A stretch of DNA of 64,000 bases from an uncultured Gammaproteobacteria bacterium (GCA_913058135.1 CAJXPR010000001.1:24113-88112); one strand, 5' to 3'; positions 11,821-22,257 are shown, numbered from the stretch's first letter. Notes: generated by a model from the letters alone, not told the origin. Program-made: numbers and translations.

Positions 11821-13116
11821 TCAGCGATCAGCCAGCGGCTGGGCTGTCAGTTGTTCGATAAAGGCCTGGTTCAGCAGTGCTGTTGCTGCGGTGTCGACCA
11901 GAGCACGCTGTGCGGCGAGTAATTCACGTTGTGCGGCCATCCATTCCACATAGCTGTAGCGCCCGCTTTCATAAGCTTGGCGGGTTTGAGTTAGTGCCTC
12001 GCTCAGATCAGGTAGCATCTCGTTGCGGATCCGCTCTACGGCGGCTATGCTTTGCTGCCTTAGTTGATAGGCATCAAACAGATATGAATGCAGGTTCAGC
12101 AGCGTGGTCTCGCGTCTAAACCTGACTTCGTCGCGGGCCGCTCGTGCCGCGCGAACTTCGCCACGGTTACGTTGGACTGGGAACAGTGGCACGGAAAATC
12201 CAGCTGTAAATGCGAAGTCATCCGTATCTTCCCTGCGTCGGACACCCACTTGCCAGCCGATGTCGCTTTCAGACTGGCTACGAGCCAATTGAATCTCTGC
12301 TTCGCGCACTCGCTGTTCACTGGCATAGACCTGAATGGCAGGGCTGTCGCTGACGCGCTCAAACAGGGACTCAAAACTGTCAGAGGACCCGAATTGAAAC
12401 AAATCACCCTGCAACTGACCGAACTCTACCGAGGTGTCCCCCCACAACAGAGCCAATGCCATCTTTCGGCTAACCAGCTCCGATTGCAGGCGTGACTGTT
12501 CAATCTGGCTCTGCGTCAGCGCAGCCTTGGCCCGCAATACCTCAGCCTGGGATGTAGCGCCTTGATTGGCGCGCCGGGTAACGATATCAAGTGTCGACTG
12601 AGTCAGTGAAACTGCATCAGCAGCAAGCTGAAGCTTCTCCTGCAATGCCAGGGTAGCAACAAAGCGTTGAGTGACTTGCCCCAGCAGATCAAGGGTTTCC
12701 ACCCGACGCTCCGCCTCTACAAGCTCTAGCCGCGAATCGACTGCACTGACTCGTGCCTGCCGCTGCCCGCCAAGTTCGAGGGTTGACGACAGTGTCAAGG
12801 TAAGCTCCGCGCCCACCAGGCCGCGCGCATCGGCGGTACCAAGAAAGTTCTCGACCTCAGCACCGACTTCCAGTGCCGGGTTCAGGTTGGCCGTGATTCG
12901 GCGTCCCTGAAGCCCATCAAGACGCAGGTCAAAGACCTGTAACCGCGGGTTTTGCGCCATGGCGCGGGACATGGCATCGCTCAGGGTGAGCATGCTATCT
13001 GCCGCCTGGACGGCGGTGACATTGAGCGGATATACAATAGCCGCCCACAACAATAGGTAAAAAATGCGATACGGCAATGCGCATCTCCCCGCATACACGG
13101 ACAATATGGAAGGCAT
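11821..13116 (-). CDS. czcC: Outer-membrane efflux channel CzcC
   Basis: TolC-like outer-membrane factor of the Czc exporter, 431 residues. It has an N-terminal hydrophobic export signal, the opening 'LTLSDAMSRAMAQNPRLQVF' typical of the family, two OEP repeats with long coiled-coil helices (about 150-230 and 355-425), and 'SVPLFPVQRNRGEV' near the equatorial domain. The ATG is preceded by 'AGGAG' at seven bases. It is the second gene of the leftward operon, 63 bases after the small His-rich protein gene, and is followed by czcB after 15 bases. Confidence 0.9.
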   Translation of the reverse strand: MPSILSVYAGRCALPYRIFYLLLWAAIVYPLNVTAVQAADSMLTLSDAMSRAMAQNPRLQVFDLRLDGLQGRRITANLNPALEVGAEVENFLGTADARGLVGAELTLTLSSTLELGGQRQARVSAVDSRLELVEAERRVETLDLLGQVTQRFVATLALQEKLQLAADAVSLTQSTLDIVTRRANQGATSQAEVLRAKAALTQSQIEQSRLQSELVSRKMALALLWGDTSVEFGQLQGDLFQFGSSDSFESLFERVSDSPAIQVYASEQRVREAEIQLARSQSESDIGWQVGVRRREDTDDFAFTAGFSVPLFPVQRNRGEVRAARAARDEVRFRRETTLLNLHSYLFDAYQLRQQSIAAVERIRNEMLPDLSEALTQTRQAYESGRYSYVEWMAAQRELLAAQRALVDTAATALLNQAFIEQLTAQPLADR

Positions 13117-13179
13117 GAGAATGCTCCTACGAAAGTCTGAAAAACAGCTATTCCCTGATCAGGGAAGATATAAGCAGTG

Positions 13180-13524
13180 TCAGGCGATCGGAGGGCGCAG
13201 CAGTGGGGGGTGGATGCCTTTCAGCAAGCTGGCTCGATAAACCAGTACAACTGAAGTTTCGGCAGTAGCGGGAAGAGATGTCTGTGGTATCACCAAACCC
13301 ATATGAAAACAGTTATGGTTGTGATGACAATCAGCGCCGGAGTGATGAGACTCATTTTGAAAGGGATTGCTTTTATGCACTTCTCTTTCGATATCAGCCG
13401 ACGCCAATGAATGCTCATGGTGAGGCGCTGACGCGTGATGAAGCTGTTCTTCATAGGCAATAGAGGCCACTGACTGCAAAGCAATCATTAGCGTTATTGC
13501 GATAATGAAACAGCGTTTAATCAT
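13180..13524 (-). CDS. Small exported His-rich CzcI-like protein
   Basis: Protein of 114 residues with a signal peptide ('FIIAITLMIALQSVASIAY') and a His/Cys-rich middle ('HHASAPHHEHSLA', 'HHSGADCHHNHNCFH'), ending in a Pro-rich 'LLRPPIA'. Small periplasmic proteins of this architecture head many czc operons and are grouped with CzcI, thought to bind metal or modulate efflux; function here is by position and composition. It is the first gene of the czcI-like/C/B/A/D operon. A decayed copy is visible at 14493-14592. Confidence 0.65.
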   Translation of the reverse strand: MIKRCFIIAITLMIALQSVASIAYEEQLHHASAPHHEHSLASADIEREVHKSNPFQNESHHSGADCHHNHNCFHMGLVIPQTSLPATAETSVVLVYRASLLKGIHPPLLRPPIA

Positions 13525-13754
13525 AAACTCCGCCTAAACACATTGGCGAGTCTAACAGAACCACAATACTAATGAAAGGTCTTCACATTTTACAAGACTC
13601 CGGCAGTCAGGGTTTGACCCAGCCTTGAGCGCGGTGATGAGGTCGTCGACGCGACATTCCTGTTGATAATGAATCTCGTACCCTAAAACTTGAACTTTTC
13701 GTCGTTAAAACACATAGTATAAAAATTAAGGACAATCTAACAGAGAGTCGAACA
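13525..13754 (+). promoter_or_regulatory. Divergent promoter region between the czc operon and a CDF gene
   Basis: This 230-base divergent spacer must carry the czc operon promoter. A possible minus-strand pair is TTGTAA / TAGTAT with 18 bases between (about 13594-13565). On the plus strand TTGAAC (13690) and TAGTAT with a 19-base spacer precede the CDF gene, but no clear MerR dyad lies in that spacer. Both assignments are tentative. Confidence 0.3.
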
Positions 13755-14390
13755 ATGGAAGACTGTTGCACCGACAAGGGCAATGAGCTTACTCAGTTGC
13801 GTGAACGGCAGGGTCACGTACTCTATATAGCTTTTGCGATCAATGCTGCGATGTTCATCGTTGAATTCACGGCAGGTTGGATCTCTAACTCAACTGCGCT
13901 ACTTGGCGACTCGCTTGATATGTTCGGCGATTCCGTTGTGTATGCCATCACACTCTTTGTATTGCACCGGGGTGTCCGAGCCAGGGTGGGAGCTGCGCTC
14001 TTCAAGAGTGGATTCTTGCTGTTTTTCAGCGTGCTGATCATCGCCGAGGCAATCCGCAATAGCTTCATAGGCACAGTGCCCGAGGCGGGATGGATGGGGT
14101 TGATTGGCGGCGTCGCCCTAATCGCAAATCTTATCTGTCTGCTGCTGCTTTACCGCCATCGCAGCGACGACATCAATATGAACTCCACTTGGCTGTGTTC
14201 GCGCAATGATGTCATAGCCAACGTCAGTGTTCTGGTAGCCGCAGGACTGGTCATGATCACTGAGTCGCTATGGCCGGATTTGATAGTCGGTGTGGGTCTA
14301 GCATTACTATACTTGCACACCTCGATGAAGGTGGCGAAAGATGCCCAGTATCAGTGGCGCAGTCAAGATAAACGGCCTGTTGCCAGATGA
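13755..14390 (+). CDS. Short CDF-superfamily cation transporter without C-terminal domain
   Basis: Integral membrane protein of 211 residues with six predicted helices and only a short tail. It aligns with the membrane half of CzcD but lacks the cytosolic C-terminal domain. The TM2 site reads 'GDSLDMFGD' (DxxxD instead of HxxxD). The TM5 site aligned with 'HNLSD' reads 'CSRND', so the TM5 histidine is replaced by cysteine. The N-terminus starts 'MEDCCTDKG', a possible soft-metal Cys pair. It is transcribed away from the czc operon. Substrate is unknown; the site differs from canonical zinc CDFs. Confidence 0.75.
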   Translation: MEDCCTDKGNELTQLRERQGHVLYIAFAINAAMFIVEFTAGWISNSTALLGDSLDMFGDSVVYAITLFVLHRGVRARVGAALFKSGFLLFFSVLIIAEAIRNSFIGTVPEAGWMGLIGGVALIANLICLLLLYRHRSDDINMNSTWLCSRNDVIANVSVLVAAGLVMITESLWPDLIVGVGLALLYLHTSMKVAKDAQYQWRSQDKRPVAR

Positions 14391-14798
14391 GTGATAGTAG
14401 CTCCAAAAATCATGTGGCCAAACAGACCATGACAGTACCACTGAAACTAGTCGACGAGTTACAATAGATTTTTTCAAACAATGGCAGAAATTAGATATGT
14501 CAGCCGGCGCCAATGAATGCCCCATGACGAATTAATGGCGCGTATTGAAGCTGATCTCCTTCGGCAATAGGTATCAGTTACTGCAAAGCCTTTACCAGCA
14601 GCGGCTAACTGCCATGATCGACGGTATCGACCCTCCGCTCAGGGCGCCGCCCCTCACCAATCGTCGGAGTACAAAAACAGCTACAAAGGAGATCAGCAGC
14701 GTACCCTTCCAAAAAAATATGGATTAGCTGTCCTTCTTAAAACAAGCCGACAGAATTACGTTAACCTGTTAGTATGTTGTGATAAATTGTCAATCACG
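14391..14798. other. 408-base intergenic stretch holding a decayed gene remnant
   Basis: Between the two convergent short CDF genes. About 14493-14592 is a recognisable remnant of the czcI-like gene (separate entry). No intact ORF, RNA gene or clear terminator was recognised in the rest. Confidence 0.6.
14493..14592 (-). pseudogene. Remnant of a czcI-like gene
   Basis: The plus-strand run 'cagccggcgccaatgaatgc' is nearly identical to 'cagccgacgccaatgaatgc' inside the intact czcI-like gene, and similarity continues to 'actgcaaagc'. Translation on the minus strand gives '...NTRH', a stop, 'FVMGHSLAPADI', matching 'HHASAPHHEHSLASADI' of the intact protein. In-frame stops and loss of the rest of the gene make it non-functional. 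Confidence 0.7.
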
Positions 14799-15416
14799 CT
14801 ATTCACCATGCTGGGTGCCTCGTTCCTCGTGAATGTCCATGTGGGCATCGCGCAGAATATCGATGCCTCCATAAAGTGCAATGCCTGCGACGGCGATTCC
14901 CACAAGCAAGTCGGGCAGGTTTGAGCCTGTCCAGATAACGACAATACCTGCCAGGATGACGCCGCCATTTGCGACAAAATCATTTAGACTAAAAGTGGTC
15001 GCAGCACGCAGATTCACATCATTATTTTGTAATTTTTTCAACAGATAGAGTGACAAAAGGTTCACCACCGCTGCGACCGCGGCCATTGTCATCATCATTG
15101 CGCCGACGGGGTCCGAGCCCTCAAAATAGCGACGAATTGCATCTAGAATGACGCCGCCTGCGAATATCAAGAGCATAACACCGGAAAAACGGGCCGCGCC
15201 GCGCTTCCAGGAGCGTGAACGGCTTAAAGCAAGCAGGCTTATTCCGTAGACAATAGCGTCGGAGGAGTTATCAAGCCCATTCGCGATCATGGCGTTGGAA
15301 TCACCGATAAGACCCGACATCAAAAATCCAGCTGCGATAGCCACATTCAACCAGAGCACAATCCAAAGCGTGCGACGTTTTTTAGCTGAATCGAGATTAA
15401 AATTCGCTTCACTCAT
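14799..15416 (-). CDS. Second short CDF-superfamily cation transporter
   Basis: Protein of 205 residues with six predicted helices and no C-terminal CDF domain, related to the 13755-14390 product. TM2 reads 'NGLDNSSD' (DxxxD). The TM5 region 'FSLNDFVAN' keeps the aspartate but has phenylalanine where HxxxD transporters have histidine. The ORF-track start at 15449 lacks a ribosome-binding site; the ATG at 15416 has 'AAAAGGT' nine bases upstream and begins 'MSEANF'. The C-terminus has a few His residues ('HMDIHEERGTQHGE'). Just upstream lie remains of a TonB-receptor gene, so this CDF may once have been the downstream partner of a receptor. Confidence 0.72.
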   Translation of the reverse strand: MSEANFNLDSAKKRRTLWIVLWLNVAIAAGFLMSGLIGDSNAMIANGLDNSSDAIVYGISLLALSRSRSWKRGAARFSGVMLLIFAGGVILDAIRRYFEGSDPVGAMMMTMAAVAAVVNLLSLYLLKKLQNNDVNLRAATTFSLNDFVANGGVILAGIVVIWTGSNLPDLLVGIAVAGIALYGGIDILRDAHMDIHEERGTQHGE

Positions 15417-15493
15417 GGGTAATACCTTTTTGACCCAATATCGGCCCATAACTTAACTTTTCGATTTCGCCTGGGCCAACAAAGCGAACTTCA

Positions 15494-15604
15494 TTAGATA
15501 GACACAGCTAGTCGGAGATAAAACTCATCCACCGGAGCAAATATGTTCCTGTACTTAGGATTCAGACAGGTTTCTTGTATGGATAGTTCCGAACTTGGTT
15601 CGAC
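15494..15604 (-). pseudogene. C-terminal remnant of a TonB-dependent receptor
   Basis: On the minus strand one frame reads 'RRTKFGTIHTRNLS' and, after a one-base frame change, 'LNPKYRNIFAPVDEFYLRLAVSI' then a stop. The intact receptor at 4039-5994 ends 'RQTRFDTIYTGSLSNPQFRDIYAPLDGF...'. Order, spacing and residues correspond, so this is the last ~37 codons of a decayed paralogue. No further upstream receptor sequence was recognised. Confidence 0.8.
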
Positions 15605-15640
15605 GAGGGCCTCACACGCCCTCGAGGCTGAGGAATGGGG

Positions 15641-15685
15641 ACATACTTCCCCCGAACACCTTTCCAGCCATCAAGGACGTGAACC
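15641..15685. repeat. 45-bp direct repeat, left copy
   Basis: Shares 38 of 45 positions (hand count) with 17382-17426, in the same orientation, including an identical 'acttcccccgaacacc' core. The two copies bracket the CaCA exchanger gene. The surrounding 15605-15962 stretch holds no recognised gene. Confidence 0.6.
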
Positions 15686-15962
15686 AACTGCATGATCGTG
15701 ATGTATATTTCTGCGCCGCGAGTATCAGCAATGTGAGCTGGCTGGACAACGAGACTCGCTATCAAGGCGGTCATTAGAACCGAACCAGATCGATCAGGAC
15801 GGCGTCGACAATAGAGGCGACCTGGTCGCCTCTATTGTCCAGTCTATTTTCTTGTTAGGATTCAAGTTCGGATAGGAGTTGATGCCGGATGAGACCGAAC
15901 AACACCTCTTATCGCGCCGAACGCGACCGTACACAGCAGTTGCAGATGGAGCGGAGGCAAGG

Positions 15963-16976
15963 ATGAGTTCTGACAGCAGTTGGTGGAATCTTCTGCCGTG
16001 GGCGGCGGTTTTGTTGGGTTCGCTCTGGACGGCTCACTGGGGCGCGGAGCAGTTTGCGCGCCCGCTCAGGAAGCTGCGCCGGCAGTGGGGTATCTCCGTC
16101 GCCGCTGGTGGGGCTCTGGTTGGACTTGCTGCCGCAAGCCCTGAGATCGGCATCAACGCTAGCAGTGCGTGGCGAGGCTCTGCCGATGTCGGGTTTGGCG
16201 TTACACTCGGCAGCAACATCCTCGCCATTCCGCTGATGGTGGCGACTGCCTATTTGGCCTCGCGCACCAAGAGACTACCCGGCGATAGCGAGCACCGCGA
16301 GCATTTACAGCAGCGGCTGCTCAGAGTCGAGCGTAGCGCCGCGACTGTGCAGGCATTGCCCTACCTTGCCATTATCGGGCTCTTCGCCCTACTAACCGTG
16401 CCCGCACCTTGGCGAGGGCTGCAGCCGCTCGATGCGCTAATTCTTCTCGGCGCCTACGCCATCTATCTGGCTCAGGCGCTGTTTCGGAAAAAAGAGCGCG
16501 GCGAGCGCGTGGAATGGCAAGGCAAGGAGATTGCCTTCGCCATCGGTGGTGTGGCGGCAGTGGCGGGCGGCACCTACTTTGCCGTCATGGCGACCGAGCG
16601 CATCGTCGAGACTTTGGGCATTTCAAGAATCATTGGCGGCCTGTTCATTACTTCGCCGGTGGCGATGATGCCGGAGATGGTAGCGACCTGGACACTGGTG
16701 CGTAGCGGCCAGACCACCTCCGGCGTCACTAGCGTGGTAGGCGATCACGCGGTAGTGTTGACGCTGGGGCTAATGCCATTAGCATTGGTCTCGCTGCCCA
16801 TTGAGAATATGGGACTCTTTGTTACGAGCCTCGTCTTCATGTTTGCGATGGGCGCATCCTACGGGGGATTCATCCACTTCGGCGCGTCAACGCACGGATT
16901 TCTGCGCTGGCAGGTGCTGACGCTTCTCGGTTTGGGTCTTTGTTACGTCGCCGCAGCCATCGCCTGGGCACAATAG
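15963..16976 (+). CDS. CaCA-family sodium/calcium exchanger-like membrane protein
   Basis: Inner-membrane cation/H+ or Na+ exchanger of 337 residues with about ten helices and two inverted alpha-repeats. The first is 'AAASPEIGINASSAWRG...GVTLGSNI', matching the family pattern G(T)S.PE...GSNI; the second is 'ITSPVAMMPEMVATW...GDHAVVLTLGL', in which the usual GSN is GDH. A TTG/ATG pair at 15879/15882 would add about 28 non-conserved residues; the ATG at 15963 has 'GGAGGCAAGG' before it and starts next to the first helix. The cytosolic loop between halves is Arg/Glu-rich. It stands alone between two copies of a 45-bp repeat; the transported ion is unknown. Confidence 0.75.
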   Translation: MSSDSSWWNLLPWAAVLLGSLWTAHWGAEQFARPLRKLRRQWGISVAAGGALVGLAAASPEIGINASSAWRGSADVGFGVTLGSNILAIPLMVATAYLASRTKRLPGDSEHREHLQQRLLRVERSAATVQALPYLAIIGLFALLTVPAPWRGLQPLDALILLGAYAIYLAQALFRKKERGERVEWQGKEIAFAIGGVAAVAGGTYFAVMATERIVETLGISRIIGGLFITSPVAMMPEMVATWTLVRSGQTTSGVTSVVGDHAVVLTLGLMPLALVSLPIENMGLFVTSLVFMFAMGASYGGFIHFGASTHGFLRWQVLTLLGLGLCYVAAAIAWAQ

Positions 16977-17205
16977 GGCTCCGCGGAGATCCAACGAGCG
17001 CAGCAGTAACGACTGTTGGCACCTCCTCCCGCTCCGGTCCCCCAAACTGAGGGCTGGTCGTTGCCTTGAAGACCGTATGTGCACAAGCCACGCCCATGGG
17101 GACCGCCGCCGACAGCACATGATCGCTCCCCGTTCGGAGGATATGGCAGTTCTGAGGAATTCATTCTTAAGTTTGAACGGACACTTATAATTATGTATCG
17201 GCTTA

Positions 17206-17246
17206 CAGGGAAGGCCGGAGAATTCTCAGGGAAGGCCGGAGAATTC
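17206..17246. repeat. Tandem duplication of about 21 bases
   Basis: Two adjacent copies of 'cagggaaggccggagaattc' separated by one base. No coding role is seen. Confidence 0.9.
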
Positions 17247-17381
17247 GATGTGTCAATCTCCTGATCCTGCGTCGGTACGTACCGAACCCGGCGCCACAGT
17301 CACCTGGGCGGTTTGAGCCCAGAGGCCTTTGAGGCAGCCTCAGCGTGAGGCTTCAAAGTGTCCAAAAATCGGGGGCATTCC

Positions 17382-17426
17382 ACACACTTCCCCCGAACAC
17401 CATTCGGGCCACCAAGCCCGTGAACC
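17382..17426. repeat. 45-bp direct repeat, right copy
   Basis: Right-hand partner of 15641-15685, same orientation, 38 of 45 positions identical by hand count. The distance between copies is about 1.74 kb and spans only the CaCA gene. Confidence 0.6.
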
Positions 17427-17621
17427 GATAGCTCTCGCCAGCAGTACCATCGATAAGCGGCTGAGGGCTGTGGTAGTAAGCTATAAGTCAGACTCTCGGG
17501 TCCGAACATAAGCACACTTTGTCACAGCGGCGTTGAATATAGGCATTGGCTCTGACGTTTCGTGGGCAACGGTGGCGATGGGCAGAATTGTCTCGTCAAC
17601 GTTTTTAAAACTTTATCAGTA

Positions 17622-19037
17622 TTACCTGCGTTGTGTCGGCTTGTACATGGTGGGGCTGGGATTGAACCACGACAGCTCCCGGTGCAGCTTAACCACCTGC
17701 CCGATAATGATAATTGCGGGGGCTTTCAATTGTGCCGATTCAACTTTTCCCGCAATGTCCTGCAATGTGCCGGTGACAACCCGCTGTTGCGGCAGGGTGC
17801 CCTGCTCGACTATGCCTACCGGCATGGCGGCGCTCATGCCGTGGGCCTGCAGCTGCTCGCATATCACTGACAGGGTGATCAGCCCCATGTAAATCACCAG
17901 CGTCTGGTCTTCTTTGGCCAGCGCGGGCCAGTCCAGATCTGGCAAATCGTTTTTCATGTGGCCAGTGACAAAGCGCACGGATTGTGAATAGTCACGGTGC
18001 GTGAGAGGAATGCCGGCGTAGGCGGCACAGCCCGATGCCGCAGTGACACCGGGCACTACCTGGAAAGGCAGGCCGGCGGCAGCCAGTCGGTCGATCTCTT
18101 CACCGCCGCGGCCAAATATAAACGGGTCGCCGCCTTTCAGGCGCAACACCTTGTTGCCCTCGCGTGCCAGGCGCACCAACAGGTCGTTGATCTGCTCCTG
18201 TGGCACCGGGTGATGCTTGGCTTCCTTGCCCACAAAGATACGTTCGGCGTCAGGTCGCACACGCTTCATGATCTCCGGTGATACCAGCCTGTCGTACAGT
18301 ACAACATCGGCCGCGTACATCAGTCTCAACGCCTTCAGTGTTAACAGGTCCGGATCGCCGGGGCCGGCGCCGACCAGGTAGACTTCGCCCTGCAGCGAAT
18401 CGTTGTCAGCGTCTGCCAGGCTCGCCTCGAATATCTGCATGGCTTCCTGCTCGCGACCGGACAGCATCAGTTCGGGCATGGGGCCCGACAACAGTTTTTC
18501 CCAGAACCGGGTACGTTTGCGAAAATCGCTAACCCCGTGTTTTACCCGGTCACGCAGGCTGCCCAGTACCGCTGCCAGACGGCCGTAGGCGGCAGGCAGC
18601 ATGATGTCGATTTTTTCCTTGAGCTGGCGGGTCAGCACCGGCGAGCTGCCACCGGTAGAAATAGCTACGACCACAGGCGAGCGATCGACAATGGCCGGCA
18701 CGATAAAACTGCACAGTTCGGTCTGGTCGACGACGTTGACCGGCAATTTGCGTTCGCGCGCCAGTACCGATACGTGCCGGTTAACTGCGTCATCGTCGGT
18801 GGCCGCAATAGCCAGTACCACGTCATCCAGATCCTGGTCGGCAAAACCGCGTTCGTGAATCTCGCCACCGTGTTCGCTGACCAGCTCACGCACGGCATCG
18901 CTGACCCATGGGGCTACCACGATCAATGTGGCGCCGGTGCGCACCAGCAACGCCGCCTTGCGGCTGGCCACCTCGCCTGCCCCGACCAGCAGGCAGCGCT
19001 GGCCACGTACGTTCATGAAGACCGGTAGATAATCCAT
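17622..19037 (-). CDS. cysG: Siroheme synthase CysG (trifunctional)
   Basis: Makes siroheme, the cofactor of sulphite and nitrite reductases, from uroporphyrinogen III. Full-length at 471 residues. The N-terminal half is precorrin-2 dehydrogenase/ferrochelatase with the NAD-binding 'VGAGEVASRKA' (18-28) and 'STGGSSPVLTRQLKEKID'. The C-terminal half is SAM-dependent uroporphyrinogen methyltransferase with 'VYLVGAGPGDPDLLTLKALR' near residue 220 and 'LKGGDPFIFGRGGEE' near 300. It follows serS on the same strand after 77 bases. Its product supports the assimilatory sulphate pathway represented by cysH and cysB near 43 kb. It marks the right border of the metal island. Confidence 0.96.
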   Translation of the reverse strand: MDYLPVFMNVRGQRCLLVGAGEVASRKAALLVRTGATLIVVAPWVSDAVRELVSEHGGEIHERGFADQDLDDVVLAIAATDDDAVNRHVSVLARERKLPVNVVDQTELCSFIVPAIVDRSPVVVAISTGGSSPVLTRQLKEKIDIMLPAAYGRLAAVLGSLRDRVKHGVSDFRKRTRFWEKLLSGPMPELMLSGREQEAMQIFEASLADADNDSLQGEVYLVGAGPGDPDLLTLKALRLMYAADVVLYDRLVSPEIMKRVRPDAERIFVGKEAKHHPVPQEQINDLLVRLAREGNKVLRLKGGDPFIFGRGGEEIDRLAAAGLPFQVVPGVTAASGCAAYAGIPLTHRDYSQSVRFVTGHMKNDLPDLDWPALAKEDQTLVIYMGLITLSVICEQLQAHGMSAAMPVGIVEQGTLPQQRVVTGTLQDIAGKVESAQLKAPAIIIIGQVVKLHRELSWFNPSPTMYKPTQRR

Positions 19038-19114
19038 GATCCTGTTGTCCTTTTACCCTTTTTACTCTTTTGCCTTTTTAATTGGCGAAGACGATGTTGC
19101 GCCAGCCTGGACGA

Positions 19115-20443
<1,329 letters not shown>

Positions 20444-20821
20444 TTACGCCAGCAGACGCGCAAGCGCCATGCCGAGCCATGTCGCCAGCACACAAACCAT
20501 GACGCTGGTGAGCATGTATCCGATGGCCTGCAGCAGCCAACCCTGCTGGATCAGCAGCATGGTATCCAGCGAAAACGTGGAAAACGTGGTGAAGGCGCCG
20601 AGAAAACCGACCATTAGCAGTGCCCTGGCATCGGCGGACAGCAGCATTTTTTCGCTGACCAGCACATACAGCACACCGATGAGTAAGGAGCCACTGATGT
20701 TGACCAGCAAGGTGCCCCAAGGCAACCGATTGCCCAGCAGGGATGCCACCAGATTCATCAGTCCGAAACGCGATAGCGCGCCGGCGGCGCCGCCCAGTGC
20801 GATGGCCAGCCAGGTAATCAT
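20444..20821 (-). CDS. crcB: Fluoride channel/exporter CrcB (FluC)
   Basis: Small dual-topology membrane protein, 125 residues, four helices, forming dimeric fluoride channels. Family segments '[12 protein letters not shown]' (10-21), '[15 protein letters not shown]' (35-49) and '[13 protein letters not shown]' (72-84) are all present. Its ATG overlaps the rarA stop by four bases (ATGA), so it is translationally coupled to rarA. No fluoride riboswitch is possible at this internal position. Confidence 0.95.
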   Translation of the reverse strand: MITWLAIALGGAAGALSRFGLMNLVASLLGNRLPWGTLLVNISGSLLIGVLYVLVSEKMLLSADARALLMVGFLGAFTTFSTFSLDTMLLIQQGWLLQAIGYMLTSVMVCVLATWLGMALARLLA

Positions 20822-22257
20822 GGCTTATCCCGGTGGCGCTTGACTGAACCAGGTTTGACTGTACTGGGGCTAACCGAATCGCGTTTGCCGGCATAGCGTT
20901 TTACCGGGCTGTCTGCATCCCGCTGACGCAGCCATTGCAGTTTTTCGCTGATCTTCTGCTCCAGGCCATTGTCGCCCGGCTGATAATAACGTGTGTCTTT
21001 TAAGGCTTCGGGGAAATAGTTTTCACCGGCGGCATAGGCGCCCTCTTCGTCGTGGGCATACCGGTACTGGGCGCCATAGTCCAGGTCTTTCATCAGACTG
21101 GTGGCGGCGTTGCGCAGGTGCAAGGGCACTTCATGCGAGGGCTGGTTGGCAACATCGGCCCTGGCCGCATTAAAAGCCATATACACCGCGTTGCTCTTGG
21201 GTGCGCAGGCCAGGTAAATGACCGCATGGGCCAGTACCAGCTCCCCTTCCGGACTGCCCAGCCGGGTTAGTGCATCCCAGGCTGAAAGCGCCATCTGCAG
21301 GCAGCGTGGATCTGCATTGCCAATATCTTCACTGGCCATGCGGACGACCCGGCGGGCGACATACAAAGGGTCACAGCCGCCATCAAGCATGCGAATCAGC
21401 CAGTACAGCGCGGCATCCGGCGATGAGCCTCTGACCGCCTTGTGCAGGGCCGAGATCTGGTCATAAAACAGGTCGCCGCCCTTGTCAAAGCGGCGCGGGC
21501 TGCCAAACAGAACCTGATCCAGTATGTCATCCCCGATGGCTTCGCCATCAGACACCAGGTCGGCTGCGATTTCCAGCAGGTTCAGAGACTTGCGGGCATC
21601 CCCGTCGGCGGCTGCCGCGAGTCGGTCAAGTGCCTTGGCATCAAGTTGCAGTTTGCGCTGACCCAGACCCCGGAGCGGGTCCTCACACGCCTGAGTCAGT
21701 ACTTCCATCAACTCCGCATCGGTGAGGCTTTTTAATACATACACGCGTGCGCGCGACAACAGTGCATTATTAAGTTCGAATGAGGGGTTCTCCGTGGTGG
21801 CGCCGACAAAAATCAGTGTACCGTCTTCGATATGGGGCAGAAAGGCGTCCTGCTGGCTCTTGTTGAAGCGATGCACTTCATCCACGAACAGAATCGTGGC
21901 CTGGCCATTGTGCTGCTTGCGCTGGTGCGCCCGTTCGACGGCGGCGCGGATTTCCTTGACGCCGGATAACACGGCAGAGATGCTCTCAAAACTGGCGTCA
22001 CTGGCAATGGCGACCATGCGTGCCAGCGTGGTTTTGCCGGTGCCCGGTGGTCCCCACAGGATCATCGAGTGCGGCAGGCCGCGGCTGATGGCCTCTCTTA
22101 GCGGTTTGCCGGGGCCGAGAATATGGGCCTGTCCGATGTATTCATCAAGCGAGCGCGGACGCATGCGCGCAGCCAGCGGCTGCGACTGCAGCGGCGCTCC
22201 GTCATTGTCGGTCGCGGCGCTGCCCCCGGTCAGGTCTTCAAAGCTGGTCTGTTTCAT
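20818..22257 (-). CDS. rarA: Replication-associated recombination protein A (RarA/MgsA)
   Basis: AAA+ ATPase related to clamp loaders and eukaryotic WRNIP1, acting at stalled replication forks; 479 residues. Walker A '[11 protein letters not shown]' and Walker B '[16 protein letters not shown]' are clear, followed by sensor 1 '[12 protein letters not shown]' and the C-terminal tetramerisation domain ('[16 protein letters not shown]'). The ORF-track start at 22344 lies inside lolA; the ATG at 22257 ('MKQTSFEDL') overlaps lolA by 20 bases and matches the usual N-terminus. The last ~30 residues are basic and probably disordered. Confidence 0.95.
   Translation of the reverse strand: MKQTSFEDLTGGSAATDNDGAPLQSQPLAARMRPRSLDEYIGQAHILGPGKPLREAISRGLPHSMILWGPPGTGKTTLARMVAIASDASFESISAVLSGVKEIRAAVERAHQRKQHNGQATILFVDEVHRFNKSQQDAFLPHIEDGTLIFVGATTENPSFELNNALLSRARVYVLKSLTDAELMEVLTQACEDPLRGLGQRKLQLDAKALDRLAAAADGDARKSLNLLEIAADLVSDGEAIGDDILDQVLFGSPRRFDKGGDLFYDQISALHKAVRGSSPDAALYWLIRMLDGGCDPLYVARRVVRMASEDIGNADPRCLQMALSAWDALTRLGSPEGELVLAHAVIYLACAPKSNAVYMAFNAARADVANQPSHEVPLHLRNAATSLMKDLDYGAQYRYAHDEEGAYAAGENYFPEALKDTRYYQPGDNGLEQKISEKLQWLRQRDADSPVKRYAGKRDSVSPSTVKPGSVKRHRDKP

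Larger units (their letters stand above)
16977..17621. other. 645-base gene-free stretch with repeats
   Basis: No convincing gene. It contains a 2 x 21-base tandem repeat (17206-17246), a short palindrome CGGTACGTACCG near 17275, and the right copy of the 45-bp repeat (17382-17426). The short ORFs listed here have no recognisable protein features. It separates the island from cysG. Confidence 0.6.

Noticed and set aside
17300-17515. 71-residue ORF in the gap before cysG
   Set aside because: Lies on the 45-bp repeat; its similarity to ORF 15562-15774 is due to that repeat, and neither has a ribosome-binding site or known domain.
20444-20821. Fluoride riboswitch for crcB
   Set aside because: crcB overlaps rarA by four bases, leaving no leader.
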